Below, in pieces: positions 27,481 to 36,371 of a stretch of 64,000 bases of DNA. This stretch comes from Reddybacter sp041622675 (GTDB lineage Bacteria; Pseudomonadota; Gammaproteobacteria; Pseudomonadales; Porticoccaceae), in contig JBFJYH010000003.1 of assembly GCA_041622675.1 (NCBI GenBank), positions 42,678-106,677 of the forward strand, given 5' to 3'. Numbering within the stretch: position 1 is the first letter of the stretch; every line of letters starts with the position of its first letter. Both the position numbers and the translations under genes were made by a program. The notes below the pieces were generated by a model. That model saw nothing but the letters and a program-made list of their open reading frames with translations, searched no databases and was not told the DNA's origin.

Positions 27481-27906
27481 GGTGATTGATTCTCCTGTTA
27501 TCTCATAGGGCAAGGCCTATGTTTTAGCTAAATATGGTGTGGTGTCACAGAGTAGCAGGGGCAAGCCCTTAGGGCATATGTTTATTTTGTCATCTGTGGA
27601 CCCACGCACGCCATCAAGTTGAAGTTGCGATATTTTTAATGGCGAGTCTCTCTAATGATAATCTATTAATCAATGTGCCATTATTTATTCTAATTTCATC
27701 ATTATCGATCATTGATAGGCAGGGTCGTTATTCTATCGTCAAGTTGGTATTGTGTGTTTGTCTAGCTTGATGGAACTCCTTCGAACAACCGTTTTATTGA
27801 TTCAAATGTTTGGTGACAAGCCTTCATCTCCTGCGTATAAAGGCCTTTAGATCTTAATGATGGAAATACCATCAATCAAAGCCAGTATATATAAGGATGG
27901 TCAAAA
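27481..27906. other. divergent intergenic region, anbu-like gene to secreted-protein gene
   Basis: About 425 nt, AT-rich. It contains a symmetric element TGATGG-AAATA-CCATCA (27858-27874) about 33 nt before the next start. This is a candidate operator for the downstream secreted-protein gene. Nothing else is supported. Confidence 0.4.
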
Positions 27907-28395
27907 ATGCGTCAACGGTTTTTAGTTGTTAGTCTGTTTTTCTTTACTGTAACCTGTGTTTACGCTGGTAGCCCCCAAGTGCTGAATTTTGACCTTTCCC
28001 TAACTAACACTGCTCTCTATCGGGGCGAAATCGCCGTTTCGAATCAAGCCCATACTTGGAGCAATGGTTTGCAGCGCAGTTATCTCCGGCTACGTTGTCA
28101 CCAAGGTGAATCGGGGAAAATAGAAAAACTGTATTCAACAGTGGATCACTTTGCTGGTTTCCGTGTGACGCAGCAACTCGAAGGGAAGACCGTGAAGATC
28201 TCGGCGACTCACAGTAGTGTACGACCGCGCTTAGCTGAAATCCGTGCTTTACCAAAGGGGGAATGTGTTGACTTGTCACCTATAGTTACCACAACAACTG
28301 AAGTTTATAGTTTTCCAGCTAAACAGGCTGTTGACGAGTCCCTCTCTTTCGGGAAAAACATGCGCTTTAACGTTAAGCTGCAGCGTTTGAACTAA
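27907..28395 (+). CDS. secreted protein of unknown function
   Basis: A 162-residue protein with a classical signal peptide (about 1-20, cleavage after VYA). The mature domain is beta-rich and has two cysteines (LRLRCHQGE and PKGECVDL) that may pair. No lipobox, enzyme motif or family was recognised. A ribosome-binding site AAGGATGG precedes the ATG. It is preceded by the TGATGG inverted repeat and followed by acetate kinase after 164 nt. Confidence 0.7.
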   Translation: MRQRFLVVSLFFFTVTCVYAGSPQVLNFDLSLTNTALYRGEIAVSNQAHTWSNGLQRSYLRLRCHQGESGKIEKLYSTVDHFAGFRVTQQLEGKTVKISATHSSVRPRLAEIRALPKGECVDLSPIVTTTTEVYSFPAKQAVDESLSFGKNMRFNVKLQRLN

Positions 28396-28559
28396 CAAGT
28401 GATCTGGCTTAAGCCGATGACCTCATTATGTATGAATAAGAAACAGGTCTTTTATAAAAGCTGTTTACATGCGCGAGAAAAGATAATCGATGAGGAAATA
28501 TATTTTATCAACTTGCTGGGTAGTCAGGTCTCCAGCGCAAAAACACAGCCGTTTATATA

Positions 28560-29774
28560 ATGCGCGTTCTAGTCATCAACGCCGGCAGCTCTTCCATCAA
28601 GTTCCGCCTCTATGAGATGACACAAGAAGTACTGCTGGCATCGGGCACCCTGGAACGCATCGGTGGGGTCGGTGCTCGCAGCGATTACCAAATTTATGGA
28701 CCCGGTGGTGACATAGACAGACGCCACGAAAGCTCAGCTATTGAGGATCACCTTGCAGGCGTTCAGGAAATCTTTATCTTTCTGCAAGACAACAATCTAG
28801 TGAATTCGACGACCTCGCTGTACGCCATCGGCCATCGTGTCGTTCATGGTGGCGAGACCTTCCAGACGCCGACGCTGATTGATGACAAGGTGATCAAAGA
28901 AATTCACAATATGATTCCACTAGCGCCATTGCACAATCCGGCAAGCCTGGCCGGTATCGAAGCAATGCAACAAACCTGCCCACAGGTGCCTCAGGTCGCT
29001 GTCTTTGATAGCGCCTTCTTTCGCACACTACCGTCACACGCTTATCGTTATGCACTGCCGGATACCCTGTACCAGAACCATCAGGTGCGCCGCTATGGCT
29101 TTCACGGCACCTCGCACCAGCACGTTGCGCAAAAGGCGGCGCATTATCTACAGCAACCACTCACAGCATTGCGGCTAATCACGCTGCACCTGGGCAGCGG
29201 TGCCAGTGTTGCGGCGATCCGCGATGGCGTTTGTATCGATACCTCCATGGGCATGACGCCGTTGGAAGGCCTGATTATGGGAACACGCTGCGGCGATCTG
29301 GATCCTGCCGTACATTTCTATCTGGCCAGAACACTGGGCATGGATTTTGATGAGATCGAGCACCTGTTCAATAATGATAGCGGCATGAAAGGACTGTGTG
29401 GTGTCAGCGATATGCGTGATGTCCACCGTCTCGCCGATGAGGGGAATGAACAGGCTCGTCTTGCGATTGCTATGTATTGCTACCGAATCGTGAAATATAT
29501 CGGTGCGTATTATGTTGCGCTTGGCGGTCTGGATGCATTGGTCTTTACCGGAGGTGTGGGCGAAAACGATGCGCTGATTCGTCACTTTGTCTGCGATGGA
29601 GTTGGGGTTCTGGGTATCGCCGTCGATGAACAACGCAACCACTCTGGTGCCAGCGAAACTTTCAGCATCAGTGAAGTCAACAAAAAGGTCGATGTCTTGA
29701 TCGTTCCCGCTAACGAAGAACTCGAGATTGCTCGACAGGCCGTAGCGCTGATAAAAAATACAAGCCGTGGATAG
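28560..29774 (+). CDS. ackA: acetate kinase
   Basis: Interconverts acetyl phosphate + ADP and acetate + ATP. The 404 residues show the ASKHA fold signatures: NAGSSSIKFRLYE near the N-terminus, FHGTSHQHV, and DTSMGMTPLEGLIMGTRCGDLDP. GGVGENDALIR matches the adenosine-binding region. No Shine-Dalgarno is visible before the ATG, and the start overlaps a TATAAT sequence, so a very short leader is possible. Together with the phosphoketolase downstream it forms the acetyl-phosphate branch of a phosphoketolase pathway that yields ATP. Confidence 0.96.
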   Translation: MRVLVINAGSSSIKFRLYEMTQEVLLASGTLERIGGVGARSDYQIYGPGGDIDRRHESSAIEDHLAGVQEIFIFLQDNNLVNSTTSLYAIGHRVVHGGETFQTPTLIDDKVIKEIHNMIPLAPLHNPASLAGIEAMQQTCPQVPQVAVFDSAFFRTLPSHAYRYALPDTLYQNHQVRRYGFHGTSHQHVAQKAAHYLQQPLTALRLITLHLGSGASVAAIRDGVCIDTSMGMTPLEGLIMGTRCGDLDPAVHFYLARTLGMDFDEIEHLFNNDSGMKGLCGVSDMRDVHRLADEGNEQARLAIAMYCYRIVKYIGAYYVALGGLDALVFTGGVGENDALIRHFVCDGVGVLGIAVDEQRNHSGASETFSISEVNKKVDVLIVPANEELEIARQAVALIKNTSRG

Positions 29775-30155
29775 CTCGGTCGCGGTGGATGTGTTGCCAC
29801 GGCGAACGCTTTTTTGATGTCCCGGTACGAGGCGGATTCGTGGTAGGAGAGGCGCTGTAGAGGAGGGCCTAGGCGGGCCGTTGCTACGCTCTTATCCAAG
29901 GTGACTCAGTGACTATAGCGGTGTAGCGGCCCCAATGGAAATTCTTGCTTTTTTACTTGTCCTTACTATACATCTAACATCGCTTAGGCTGTTGAGGACA
30001 TTAGCAGCCAGCGGTGTTTGGCGACCTCTAAGGTTTGAGTTACTAAATATGGGTATGACTTCCTAAGTATGGGGGTTGTTGGTAGGTGACGGCTGCTAGG
30101 GCTTGATACGTTTGCTCAGCAAGGACGTCGACGGGCCCGACAAGGAGAAAGTGAT
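29775..30155. other. intergenic region between ackA and phosphoketolase gene
   Basis: About 380 nt. A weak terminator-like arrangement follows ackA (GCCGTGG near 29767 and CCACGGC near 29808, then CTTTTTT), but the loop is long. Near-identical direct repeats CTAAATATGGG (30043-30053) and CTAAGTATGGG (30063-30073) lie exactly 20 nt apart, as expected for a transcription factor binding one face of the helix. No gene seen. Confidence 0.4.
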
Positions 30156-32537
30156 ATGGCGCACACAGAAATCAGCACTCAGGCCTTGACTACGGAGCAA
30201 CTACACCAAATCGATGCCTATTGGCGCGCGGCCAATTATCTGTCGGTTGGCCAGATTTACCTGCTCGACAATCCTTTGCTGAAACAACCTTTAAAAGAAG
30301 AGCATGTCAAACCCCGACTGCTCGGTCACTGGGGCACGACGCCGGGGCTGAATTTTATTTATGCCCACTGTAACCGCATCATTAAAAAATATGACCTGAA
30401 TATGATTTACATTGCCGGGCCGGGCCATGGTGGTCCCGGTTTAGTGGCTAATACCTGGTTAGAGGGCAGTTATAGTGAGTTTTACGCCCATATCTCCACC
30501 GATGTCGATGGCATGCAGCGACTCTTTAAGCAGTTTTCCTTTCCCGGAGGGGTGGGTAGCCATGTGACAGCGGAAACGCCAGGGTCTATTCACGAGGGCG
30601 GTGAGCTCGGTTATGCGCTGTCCCATGCTTACGGGGCTGCCTTCGACAACCCTGACCTTGTCGTGTGTTGTGTGGTTGGTGATGGCGAGGCAGAAACCGG
30701 CCCGCTCGCCACTTCCTGGCACTCTAATAAGTTTCTCAATCCGGCCCGCGATGGCGCCGTGCTACCCATTCTGCATCTCAATGGTTACAAAATTGCCAAC
30801 CCGACGTTGTTTGCCCGCCTTGGCCACGGTGAGCTGAACAATCTACTCTTAGGTTATGGGTATCAGCCCTATTTTGTTGAGGGTTCGGACCCAGAAGAGA
30901 TGCACCAGAAAATGGCTGCGACCTTTGATACCATTACCAATGAAATAAAATCTATCCAGCATGAGGCGCGCGTTAACGGCAATCGACAACGGCCGCGGTG
31001 GCCGATGATTATCCTGCGCAGTCCGAAAGGGTGGACCGGGCCGAAAGAAGTCGACGGCAAGAAGAGTGAGGGTACTTGGCGCTCCCATCAGGTGCCATTC
31101 TCGGACATGAGTGACAACCCCGCACACCTAGGGCTGTTGGAAGCCTGGTTAAAAAGTTACCGTGCAGAAGAGCTGTTCGATGATTCAGGTTTTCTCAAGC
31201 AGGAACTGCGTGAACTCGCGCCTGAGGGCGCGCGGCGCATGGGCTCTAACCCCCATGCTAATGGGGGGCTGTTACTGCGAGATTTGAAACTACCCAATTT
31301 TCGCAACTACGAGGTTGAGGTTAGTCATCCGGGTCAGCCACTGGCTGAATCAACCCGTGTTATGGGACAGTTCTTGCGCGATGTTATGGACCTCAATTTG
31401 GCCAACCGCAATTTCCGGGTTATGGGGCCGGATGAAACGACCTCCAATCGTCTAGGTGCGCTGTTTGAAGTGAGCGATCGTACTTGGATGGCAGAAACTT
31501 TGCCCGACGACGACCACTTGTCACCGGATGGTCGAGTTATGGAAATCCTCTCAGAGCATACCTGCCAAGGTTGGCTGGAAGGCTATCTTCTGACTGGCCG
31601 TCATGGGCTCTTTTCGTGCTATGAGGCCTTCATCCATATCGTCGACTCGATGTTTAATCAGCATGCCAAGTGGACCAAGGTCAGTAAGGAGATTCCCTGG
31701 CGTCGCCCGATAGCATCCCTTAATTATTTGCTGACTTCCCACGTTTGGCGTCAGGATCACAACGGGTTTTCTCATCAGGACCCCGGCTTTATTGATTTGG
31801 TGGTGAATAAGAAGGCCGACATTATCCGCGTTTATCTCGCGCCAGATGCAAACACACTCTTATGCGTTACGGATCAATGTCTGCGAAGCCGGGATTTCAT
31901 CAATGTGATCATTGCAGGCAAACAAAACCAACCCCAGTGGCTGGATATGGCCGCGGCCATTAAACATTGCAGTGCCGGCATTGGTATCTGGGAATGGGCC
32001 AGTAATGATCAGGATGCTGAGCCAGATGTGGTGATGGCCTGCGCGGGTGACGTGCCGACTCTGGAGACACTGGCCGCCGTGGATTTGCTGCGCCAGCAAG
32101 TGCCGGATCTCAAGGTGCGGCTGGTCAATGTGGTGAACTTGATGACTTTGCAGCCGAGGGAGGAACACCCCCAGGGGCTTATCGACAAGGATTTTGACAC
32201 CCTGTTCACCACTGATAAACCTATTATCTTCGCCTTCCATGGTTATCCCTATCTCATTCATCGATTATGCTACCGTCGCACCAATCACAAAAACTTACAT
32301 GTGCGTGGCTATAAAGAAGAGGGCACTACGACAACCCCTTTTGATATGGCGGTACTGAATGATCTCGACCGGTTTCACCTGGTTAGCGATGTCATCGACC
32401 GCGTTCCTGAATTAGGTTACAAAGCGGCACACCTAAAACAGTTCGTGCGCGACAAGCTTATTGAGCACAAACAGTATATTCATCGCTATGGGCAGGATAT
32501 GCCCGAGATTATCAATTGGAAGTGGCCCTACGAGTAA
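30156..32537 (+). CDS. xfp: phosphoketolase (xylulose-5-phosphate/fructose-6-phosphate type)
   Basis: Thiamine-diphosphate enzyme that cleaves xylulose 5-phosphate and often fructose 6-phosphate to acetyl phosphate plus an aldose phosphate. The length of 793 residues is typical. Visible features are HWGTTPGLNF and GPGHGGPGLVANTWLEGSY near the N-terminus, the TPP/Mg2+ motif GDGEAETGPLATSWH (about 173-187), and LNGYKIANPT. The C-terminal domain has HVRGYKEEGTTTTPFDM. AAGGAG precedes the ATG. The adjacent acetate kinase uses its product, acetyl phosphate. Confidence 0.96.
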   Translation: MAHTEISTQALTTEQLHQIDAYWRAANYLSVGQIYLLDNPLLKQPLKEEHVKPRLLGHWGTTPGLNFIYAHCNRIIKKYDLNMIYIAGPGHGGPGLVANTWLEGSYSEFYAHISTDVDGMQRLFKQFSFPGGVGSHVTAETPGSIHEGGELGYALSHAYGAAFDNPDLVVCCVVGDGEAETGPLATSWHSNKFLNPARDGAVLPILHLNGYKIANPTLFARLGHGELNNLLLGYGYQPYFVEGSDPEEMHQKMAATFDTITNEIKSIQHEARVNGNRQRPRWPMIILRSPKGWTGPKEVDGKKSEGTWRSHQVPFSDMSDNPAHLGLLEAWLKSYRAEELFDDSGFLKQELRELAPEGARRMGSNPHANGGLLLRDLKLPNFRNYEVEVSHPGQPLAESTRVMGQFLRDVMDLNLANRNFRVMGPDETTSNRLGALFEVSDRTWMAETLPDDDHLSPDGRVMEILSEHTCQGWLEGYLLTGRHGLFSCYEAFIHIVDSMFNQHAKWTKVSKEIPWRRPIASLNYLLTSHVWRQDHNGFSHQDPGFIDLVVNKKADIIRVYLAPDANTLLCVTDQCLRSRDFINVIIAGKQNQPQWLDMAAAIKHCSAGIGIWEWASNDQDAEPDVVMACAGDVPTLETLAAVDLLRQQVPDLKVRLVNVVNLMTLQPREEHPQGLIDKDFDTLFTTDKPIIFAFHGYPYLIHRLCYRRTNHKNLHVRGYKEEGTTTTPFDMAVLNDLDRFHLVSDVIDRVPELGYKAAHLKQFVRDKLIEHKQYIHRYGQDMPEIINWKWPYE

Positions 32538-32646
32538 ACGACTGTTCATGTGCTATTGGAGGCAGGTTTGTATTGGTAATGACCTCATCTCGAATGATTG
32601 AGGGGCATGGGTAAGGGCTTTGTCCAGGATTATTTTATGTTGTCCT

Positions 32647-33537
32647 CTACACAGAAAATTCTCTGATAGCTTTCCAGGCTTCTTGCGCAGTTTCGACATA
32701 CTGAAATAAATTCAGGTCTTCGGGATCGATAGTGCCTTCCTCCACGAGTGCGTCAAAATTAATAATACGCTGCCAGTATTCTTTGCCAAATAATAATATG
32801 GGTACGGGCTTGACCTTTTTTGTCTGGATTAATGTCAGTGTTTCAAAGAGTTCATCGAGGGTGCCAAAGCCACCAGGGAAAGCTACCAGGGCTTGTGCGC
32901 GCATCAAAAACTGCATCTTTCGAATGGCAAAATAATGGAATTGAAAACACAATTCCGGTGTAACGTAAGGGTTAGGCGATTGCTCCATCGGTAAGACGAT
33001 ATTCAGGCCGATACTCTTTCCGCCAGCATCAAATGCACCTCGATTAGCCCCTTCCATAATACCTGGACCACCGCCAGTAATGACGACTAATTGACATTGT
33101 TCTGTGTCGTTATGCTGGGAAGCGGTGGTGATCAGGCGACCCAATTCTCGCGCCTCATCATAATAACGTGCTTTGTCGAGAACTCGACGGGCAACAGCTA
33201 CTTTACGTACTAGGGCCGAATTTCCCGGTCTGGCTGCGGCCTCGTTTTCTGCCTTTTGTAAACGTTTAGTGGCGGTCTCAGCATCGGGTATACGTGTGCT
33301 GCCAAAAATAACGACTGTCGAGTGAATACCATTTTCTTGCTGTAATAATTCCGGCTTGAGCAGCTCTAACTGGAGTCGCACCGGGCGCAGTTCATCGCGG
33401 AGCAGGAAATCTGTATCCGTATAGGCCAATTGATAAGATGGCGAGCATGTTTGAGTTGTGTCAGGTGCTGATTTGGCGGTGCCAACGTCTTCGCTTGCAG
33501 AAGAAAAAACCTGTTGAGATCCCTTGGGCTTAGTCAT
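32647..33537 (-). CDS. LOG-family Rossmann-fold protein (TIGR00730-like)
   Basis: A 296-residue member of the lysine-decarboxylase-like/LOG family. The diagnostic motifs are GGGPGIMEGANRGA and PGGFGTLDE. Small family members are cytokinin-type nucleoside 5'-monophosphate phosphoribohydrolases. This longer form has an extra ~100-residue N-terminal region and its activity in bacteria is uncertain (nucleotide hydrolase similar to PpnN is possible). It lies 31 nt upstream, in transcription order, of nothing obvious on the same strand. Confidence 0.85.
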   Translation of the reverse strand: MTKPKGSQQVFSSASEDVGTAKSAPDTTQTCSPSYQLAYTDTDFLLRDELRPVRLQLELLKPELLQQENGIHSTVVIFGSTRIPDAETATKRLQKAENEAAARPGNSALVRKVAVARRVLDKARYYDEARELGRLITTASQHNDTEQCQLVVITGGGPGIMEGANRGAFDAGGKSIGLNIVLPMEQSPNPYVTPELCFQFHYFAIRKMQFLMRAQALVAFPGGFGTLDELFETLTLIQTKKVKPVPILLFGKEYWQRIINFDALVEEGTIDPEDLNLFQYVETAQEAWKAIREFSV

Positions 33538-33568
33538 AAGTTCTTACTCAATTTCCTGTTTGAAATAT

Positions 33569-33926
33569 CTACAATGAAATACTGCTGCCGTAATGGGGCA
33601 TCTCCGCCGCCCATCCCTCATCAGCAAGACGTTCATGTAATGCTGTTTTCGCATTAGGCTCACCGTGCATAAGATACAGTTTGGGGCGAGATTCACTGAA
33701 GTTCTTTATCCAGTCGATAAATTGCGACTGGCTGGCATGCGCAGAAAAGCCACCCAAGGTATGGATAGCGGCGTTTATAGCGATTTCATCGCCGCCGATA
33801 CGGAAGGTTTTTGCGCCATCAACCAGTGCGCGGCTAGGTGTACCCAATCGTGGCGTGGTCTGTTTCGATGAGATAAGCGGAACCTGTTACCCCTTCTGTT
33901 ACACCATAAAAAGTCAATTTTGTCAT
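33569..33926 (-). pseudogene. metallo-beta-lactamase-fold RNA nuclease, internally deleted
   Basis: The ATG at 33926 starts MTKLTFYGVTEGVTGSAYLIE, a clear N-terminus of the MBL-fold RNA-processing (beta-CASP/RMMBL) family. The frame stops after about 30 codons. From about 33847 another frame reads GTPSRALVDGAKTFRIGG and GGFSAHASQSQFIDWI, the C-terminal RMMBL part, to a stop at 33569. The middle, including the HxHxDH zinc motif (normally some 330 residues), is missing, and the junction is out of frame. This is a deletion remnant, not a small gene. Confidence 0.85.
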
Positions 33927-34407
33927 TGAATTCGCCTGAGGTTTGCCATCGCTGGTAAAGCAAGATGGTCTTCTTTTTTATTGATCGTACAGTATGGTAG
34001 TAAGTAAGGGTCATAATTATGGTGCCGGTGAGGTTGATCTATCTTAAACAGGTCCTCTTTATTGGTAGTGCTCGGATTGGTGATCTGCTTTAGGTAAAGC
34101 GAGGAGTCTATGCTGAACCTCCCAAAAATCGCTCTTGTCTGATTTCAATAGTAGCGATCAGATGAAGTGGGTAAATGCGAAGTGGCTAGTTGAGGTTGTC
34201 TAGTAGATGACAAGAACAGGCGTATTTGAATACTCCAATGACGGACGAATTACTTACGTGGCTGGGCCGTTTTTTTGGCGAGGGCGCAAAGAGATGAAAA
34301 AGCACAGTAGTAAGGGGGCTGAAAGACTTGCCTTCGCCTTTTACCTCTCCCCGAAAGGACTTGATTGGGGAGAGGTGTGTTTCTTGCTAATCTTAACGTT
34401 AAAGCTT
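33927..34407. other. intergenic region with a 10-bp hairpin
   Basis: About 480 nt without a supported gene. A perfect hairpin ACCTCTCCCC / GGGGAGAGGT (34343-34352 and 34367-34376, 14-nt loop) lies 32 nt past the end of the aspartoacylase-like gene. It may end the RimBK operon, but on the minus strand it is followed by AAAAGG rather than a T-tract. Confidence 0.4.
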
Positions 34408-35460
34408 TTAGATAATAGGGCTTTCAGAATGGGGGGTGGAGATAGGTTCTGGCGAATGCTCTTCCTGAAACTCATCAACTTTCGCTTCAACTTCTTTGAT
34501 GTCTTCAAAGCGGGCGATGTGATACAGGGCGTCGCCTTCATTGACGAGGGGCAAATTAGTTCGTCCGATGACAATGCCGCTGAATGTCGCACTAATCTCC
34601 GCTTCTCTTTCACCAAAAGGGTCGGCGACTACGCCCAGCAGTGTGCCGTTTTTAACCCGGCCTCCCAAGGGCACCATCGCCCTTAAAATACCGCTGCTGG
34701 GTGCGCGTACCCATGAACTAGAACGTGCGACTACTGGGTCGGTTTGTCGCTTCGGCACAGTGCGTGAAGCGGGCAACATGCCGAGCAAACGCATGACATT
34801 GACAATGCCTTTAACACCTGCGCGAATCCCCACTTCATCAAAGCGTAGGGCTTCACCCGCCTCATAGAGTAATGTGGGGATACCAAATTCGGAGGCGGAT
34901 TCTCTCAGGGAGCCATCGCGCAGATTGGATGAGATAATTACCGGCGCCTGAAAGGCTCTGGCCATACGGTTGGTTTCCTCGTCATCCAGGTTGGCCCTTA
35001 TCTGTGGCAGGTTGCTGCGGTGAATGGCGCCGGTGTGCAAATCGATACCGTGGGTGCTTTTTGCAACAATTTCAGTCATAAATAGGTGAGCCAACCGCGC
35101 CGCAAGTGAGCCTTTTTCGGTCCCCGGAAAAGAGCGGTTCAGGTCGCGGCGGTCGGGTAAATAACGAGAGTGGCTGATAAGACCATGGACATTGACAATC
35201 GGTACGGCTAGAACAGTGCCTTTGAGTCGCTTAAGTACTGGAAGCTTCAGTACACGGCGGATAATTTCAACGCCGTTAATTTCATCGCCATGAATCGCCG
35301 CGCTCAGAAACAGGCAGGGACCCGCGCGTTTGCCGGCGATCACGTGTACGGGGATCGTCATGGGCGCGTGCGTATAGAGACGCCCAGCGGGTAGGTCGAT
35401 GGTCGTTCGCGTGCCCGGTTTAACGGCGACGCCATTGATAGTGAAAGGCTCTGTGTTCAT
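34408..35460 (-). CDS. succinylglutamate desuccinylase/aspartoacylase-family (M14) zinc hydrolase
   Basis: A 350-residue zinc-dependent amidohydrolase. The zinc ligands are visible in AAIHGDEINGVEII (His, Glu) and GIDLHTGAIH (His). RDLNRSFPG carries the substrate-carboxylate arginines. The catalytic Glu is probably in LLYEAGEAL. The C-terminal ~100 residues form a beta barrel-like domain (GGRVKNGTLLGVV, lipoyl-like). The substrate is unknown. It starts 5 nt after the rimK stop, so all three genes of the operon are coupled, which suggests it trims or recycles what RimK adds (inference). Confidence 0.88.
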   Translation of the reverse strand: MNTEPFTINGVAVKPGTRTTIDLPAGRLYTHAPMTIPVHVIAGKRAGPCLFLSAAIHGDEINGVEIIRRVLKLPVLKRLKGTVLAVPIVNVHGLISHSRYLPDRRDLNRSFPGTEKGSLAARLAHLFMTEIVAKSTHGIDLHTGAIHRSNLPQIRANLDDEETNRMARAFQAPVIISSNLRDGSLRESASEFGIPTLLYEAGEALRFDEVGIRAGVKGIVNVMRLLGMLPASRTVPKRQTDPVVARSSSWVRAPSSGILRAMVPLGGRVKNGTLLGVVADPFGEREAEISATFSGIVIGRTNLPLVNEGDALYHIARFEDIKEVEAKVDEFQEEHSPEPISTPHSESPII

Positions 35461-35465
35461 GGTGT

Positions 35466-36371
35466 TTAGCCTTTGCCTCGGGTACGTGTCCTGTGAGGTT
35501 TGGCATTTTTTTCAATAAAATCAATAATCATGCCGGCGACGTCTTTACCGGTTGCCGTTTCTATCCCCTCTAGGCCGGGTGATGAGTTGACCTCCATAAC
35601 TAGGGGGCCGCGTTCAGAGCGAAGAAGGTCAACCCCAGCGACATGAAGGCCCATAATCTTGGCGGCTTTAACCGCAGTGGCCCGTTCTGAAGGACTAATT
35701 TTGACCAGTGAAGCGGAACCGCCGCGGTGCAGATTAGAACGGAACTCACCAGGCTGAGCCTGACGTTTTATGGCGGCAACCACTTTGTCGCCCACCACAA
35801 AACAGCGGATATCAGAACCACCGGCCTCTTTAATATATTCTTGCACCATGATGTTAGCTTTTAATCCCATAAAAGCCTCGATAACGCTCTCAGCCGCTTT
35901 TTTGGTTTCAGCTAACACCACCCCTATCCCCTGTGTGCCTTCCAGCAGTTTGATAACTAAGGGGGCGCCACCCGCCATTTTAATCAGGTCGGGAATATCG
36001 TCCGGGTCATGGGCAAAGCCAGTATTGGGCATACCAATGCCTTTACGAGATAACAACTGTAAAGAGCGTAATTTGTCGCGAGAGCGGCTAATCGCTACCG
36101 ACTCATTCAGAGGGTAAGCCCCCATCATTTCAAACTGTCGTAAAACCGCAGTGCCATAAAAGGTCACTGATGCACCTATTCGAGGAATAATAGCGTCAAA
36201 CGTCGGCAAAGTTTCCCCTTTAAAATGGACTTCTGGATTACTGGAAGCGACATTCATATAGCTACGCAATACATCGATTACCATAGGCTCGTGGCCGCGT
36301 TGTTCACAGGCTTCAACTAGGCGCCGGGTGGAGTAGAGTTTTTTGTTGCGGGATAAAATCGCTATTTTCAC
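35466..36371 (-). CDS. rimK: RimK-type ATP-grasp ligase (ribosomal protein S6 glutamate ligase family)
   Basis: ATP-dependent ligase of 301 residues. In E. coli RimK adds glutamates to the C-terminus of ribosomal protein S6 and can make poly-glutamate. N-terminal MKIAILSRNKKLYSTRRL and IIPRIGASVTFYG match RimK closely. ATP-grasp motifs include VIKLLEGTQGIGV and the Mg-binding VMEVNSSPGLEGIE. Its ATG overlaps the stop of the rimB-like gene by four bases. Assignment to S6 as target is by family. Confidence 0.93.
   Translation of the reverse strand: MKIAILSRNKKLYSTRRLVEACEQRGHEPMVIDVLRSYMNVASSNPEVHFKGETLPTFDAIIPRIGASVTFYGTAVLRQFEMMGAYPLNESVAISRSRDKLRSLQLLSRKGIGMPNTGFAHDPDDIPDLIKMAGGAPLVIKLLEGTQGIGVVLAETKKAAESVIEAFMGLKANIMVQEYIKEAGGSDIRCFVVGDKVVAAIKRQAQPGEFRSNLHRGGSASLVKISPSERATAVKAAKIMGLHVAGVDLLRSERGPLVMEVNSSPGLEGIETATGKDVAGMIIDFIEKNAKPHRTRTRGKG

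Noticed and set aside
29175..29642. 155-codon minus-strand open frame
   Set aside because: Antisense of acetate kinase; no ribosome-binding site or domain.
33569..33847. Small intact gene of 92 codons
   Set aside because: It is the C-terminal part of a metallo-beta-lactamase-fold protein whose N-terminus lies just upstream in another frame, so it is part of a deletion pseudogene.
34207..34686. 159-codon plus-strand open frame
   Set aside because: Its second half is antisense to the aspartoacylase-like gene and the first half has no recognisable protein character.
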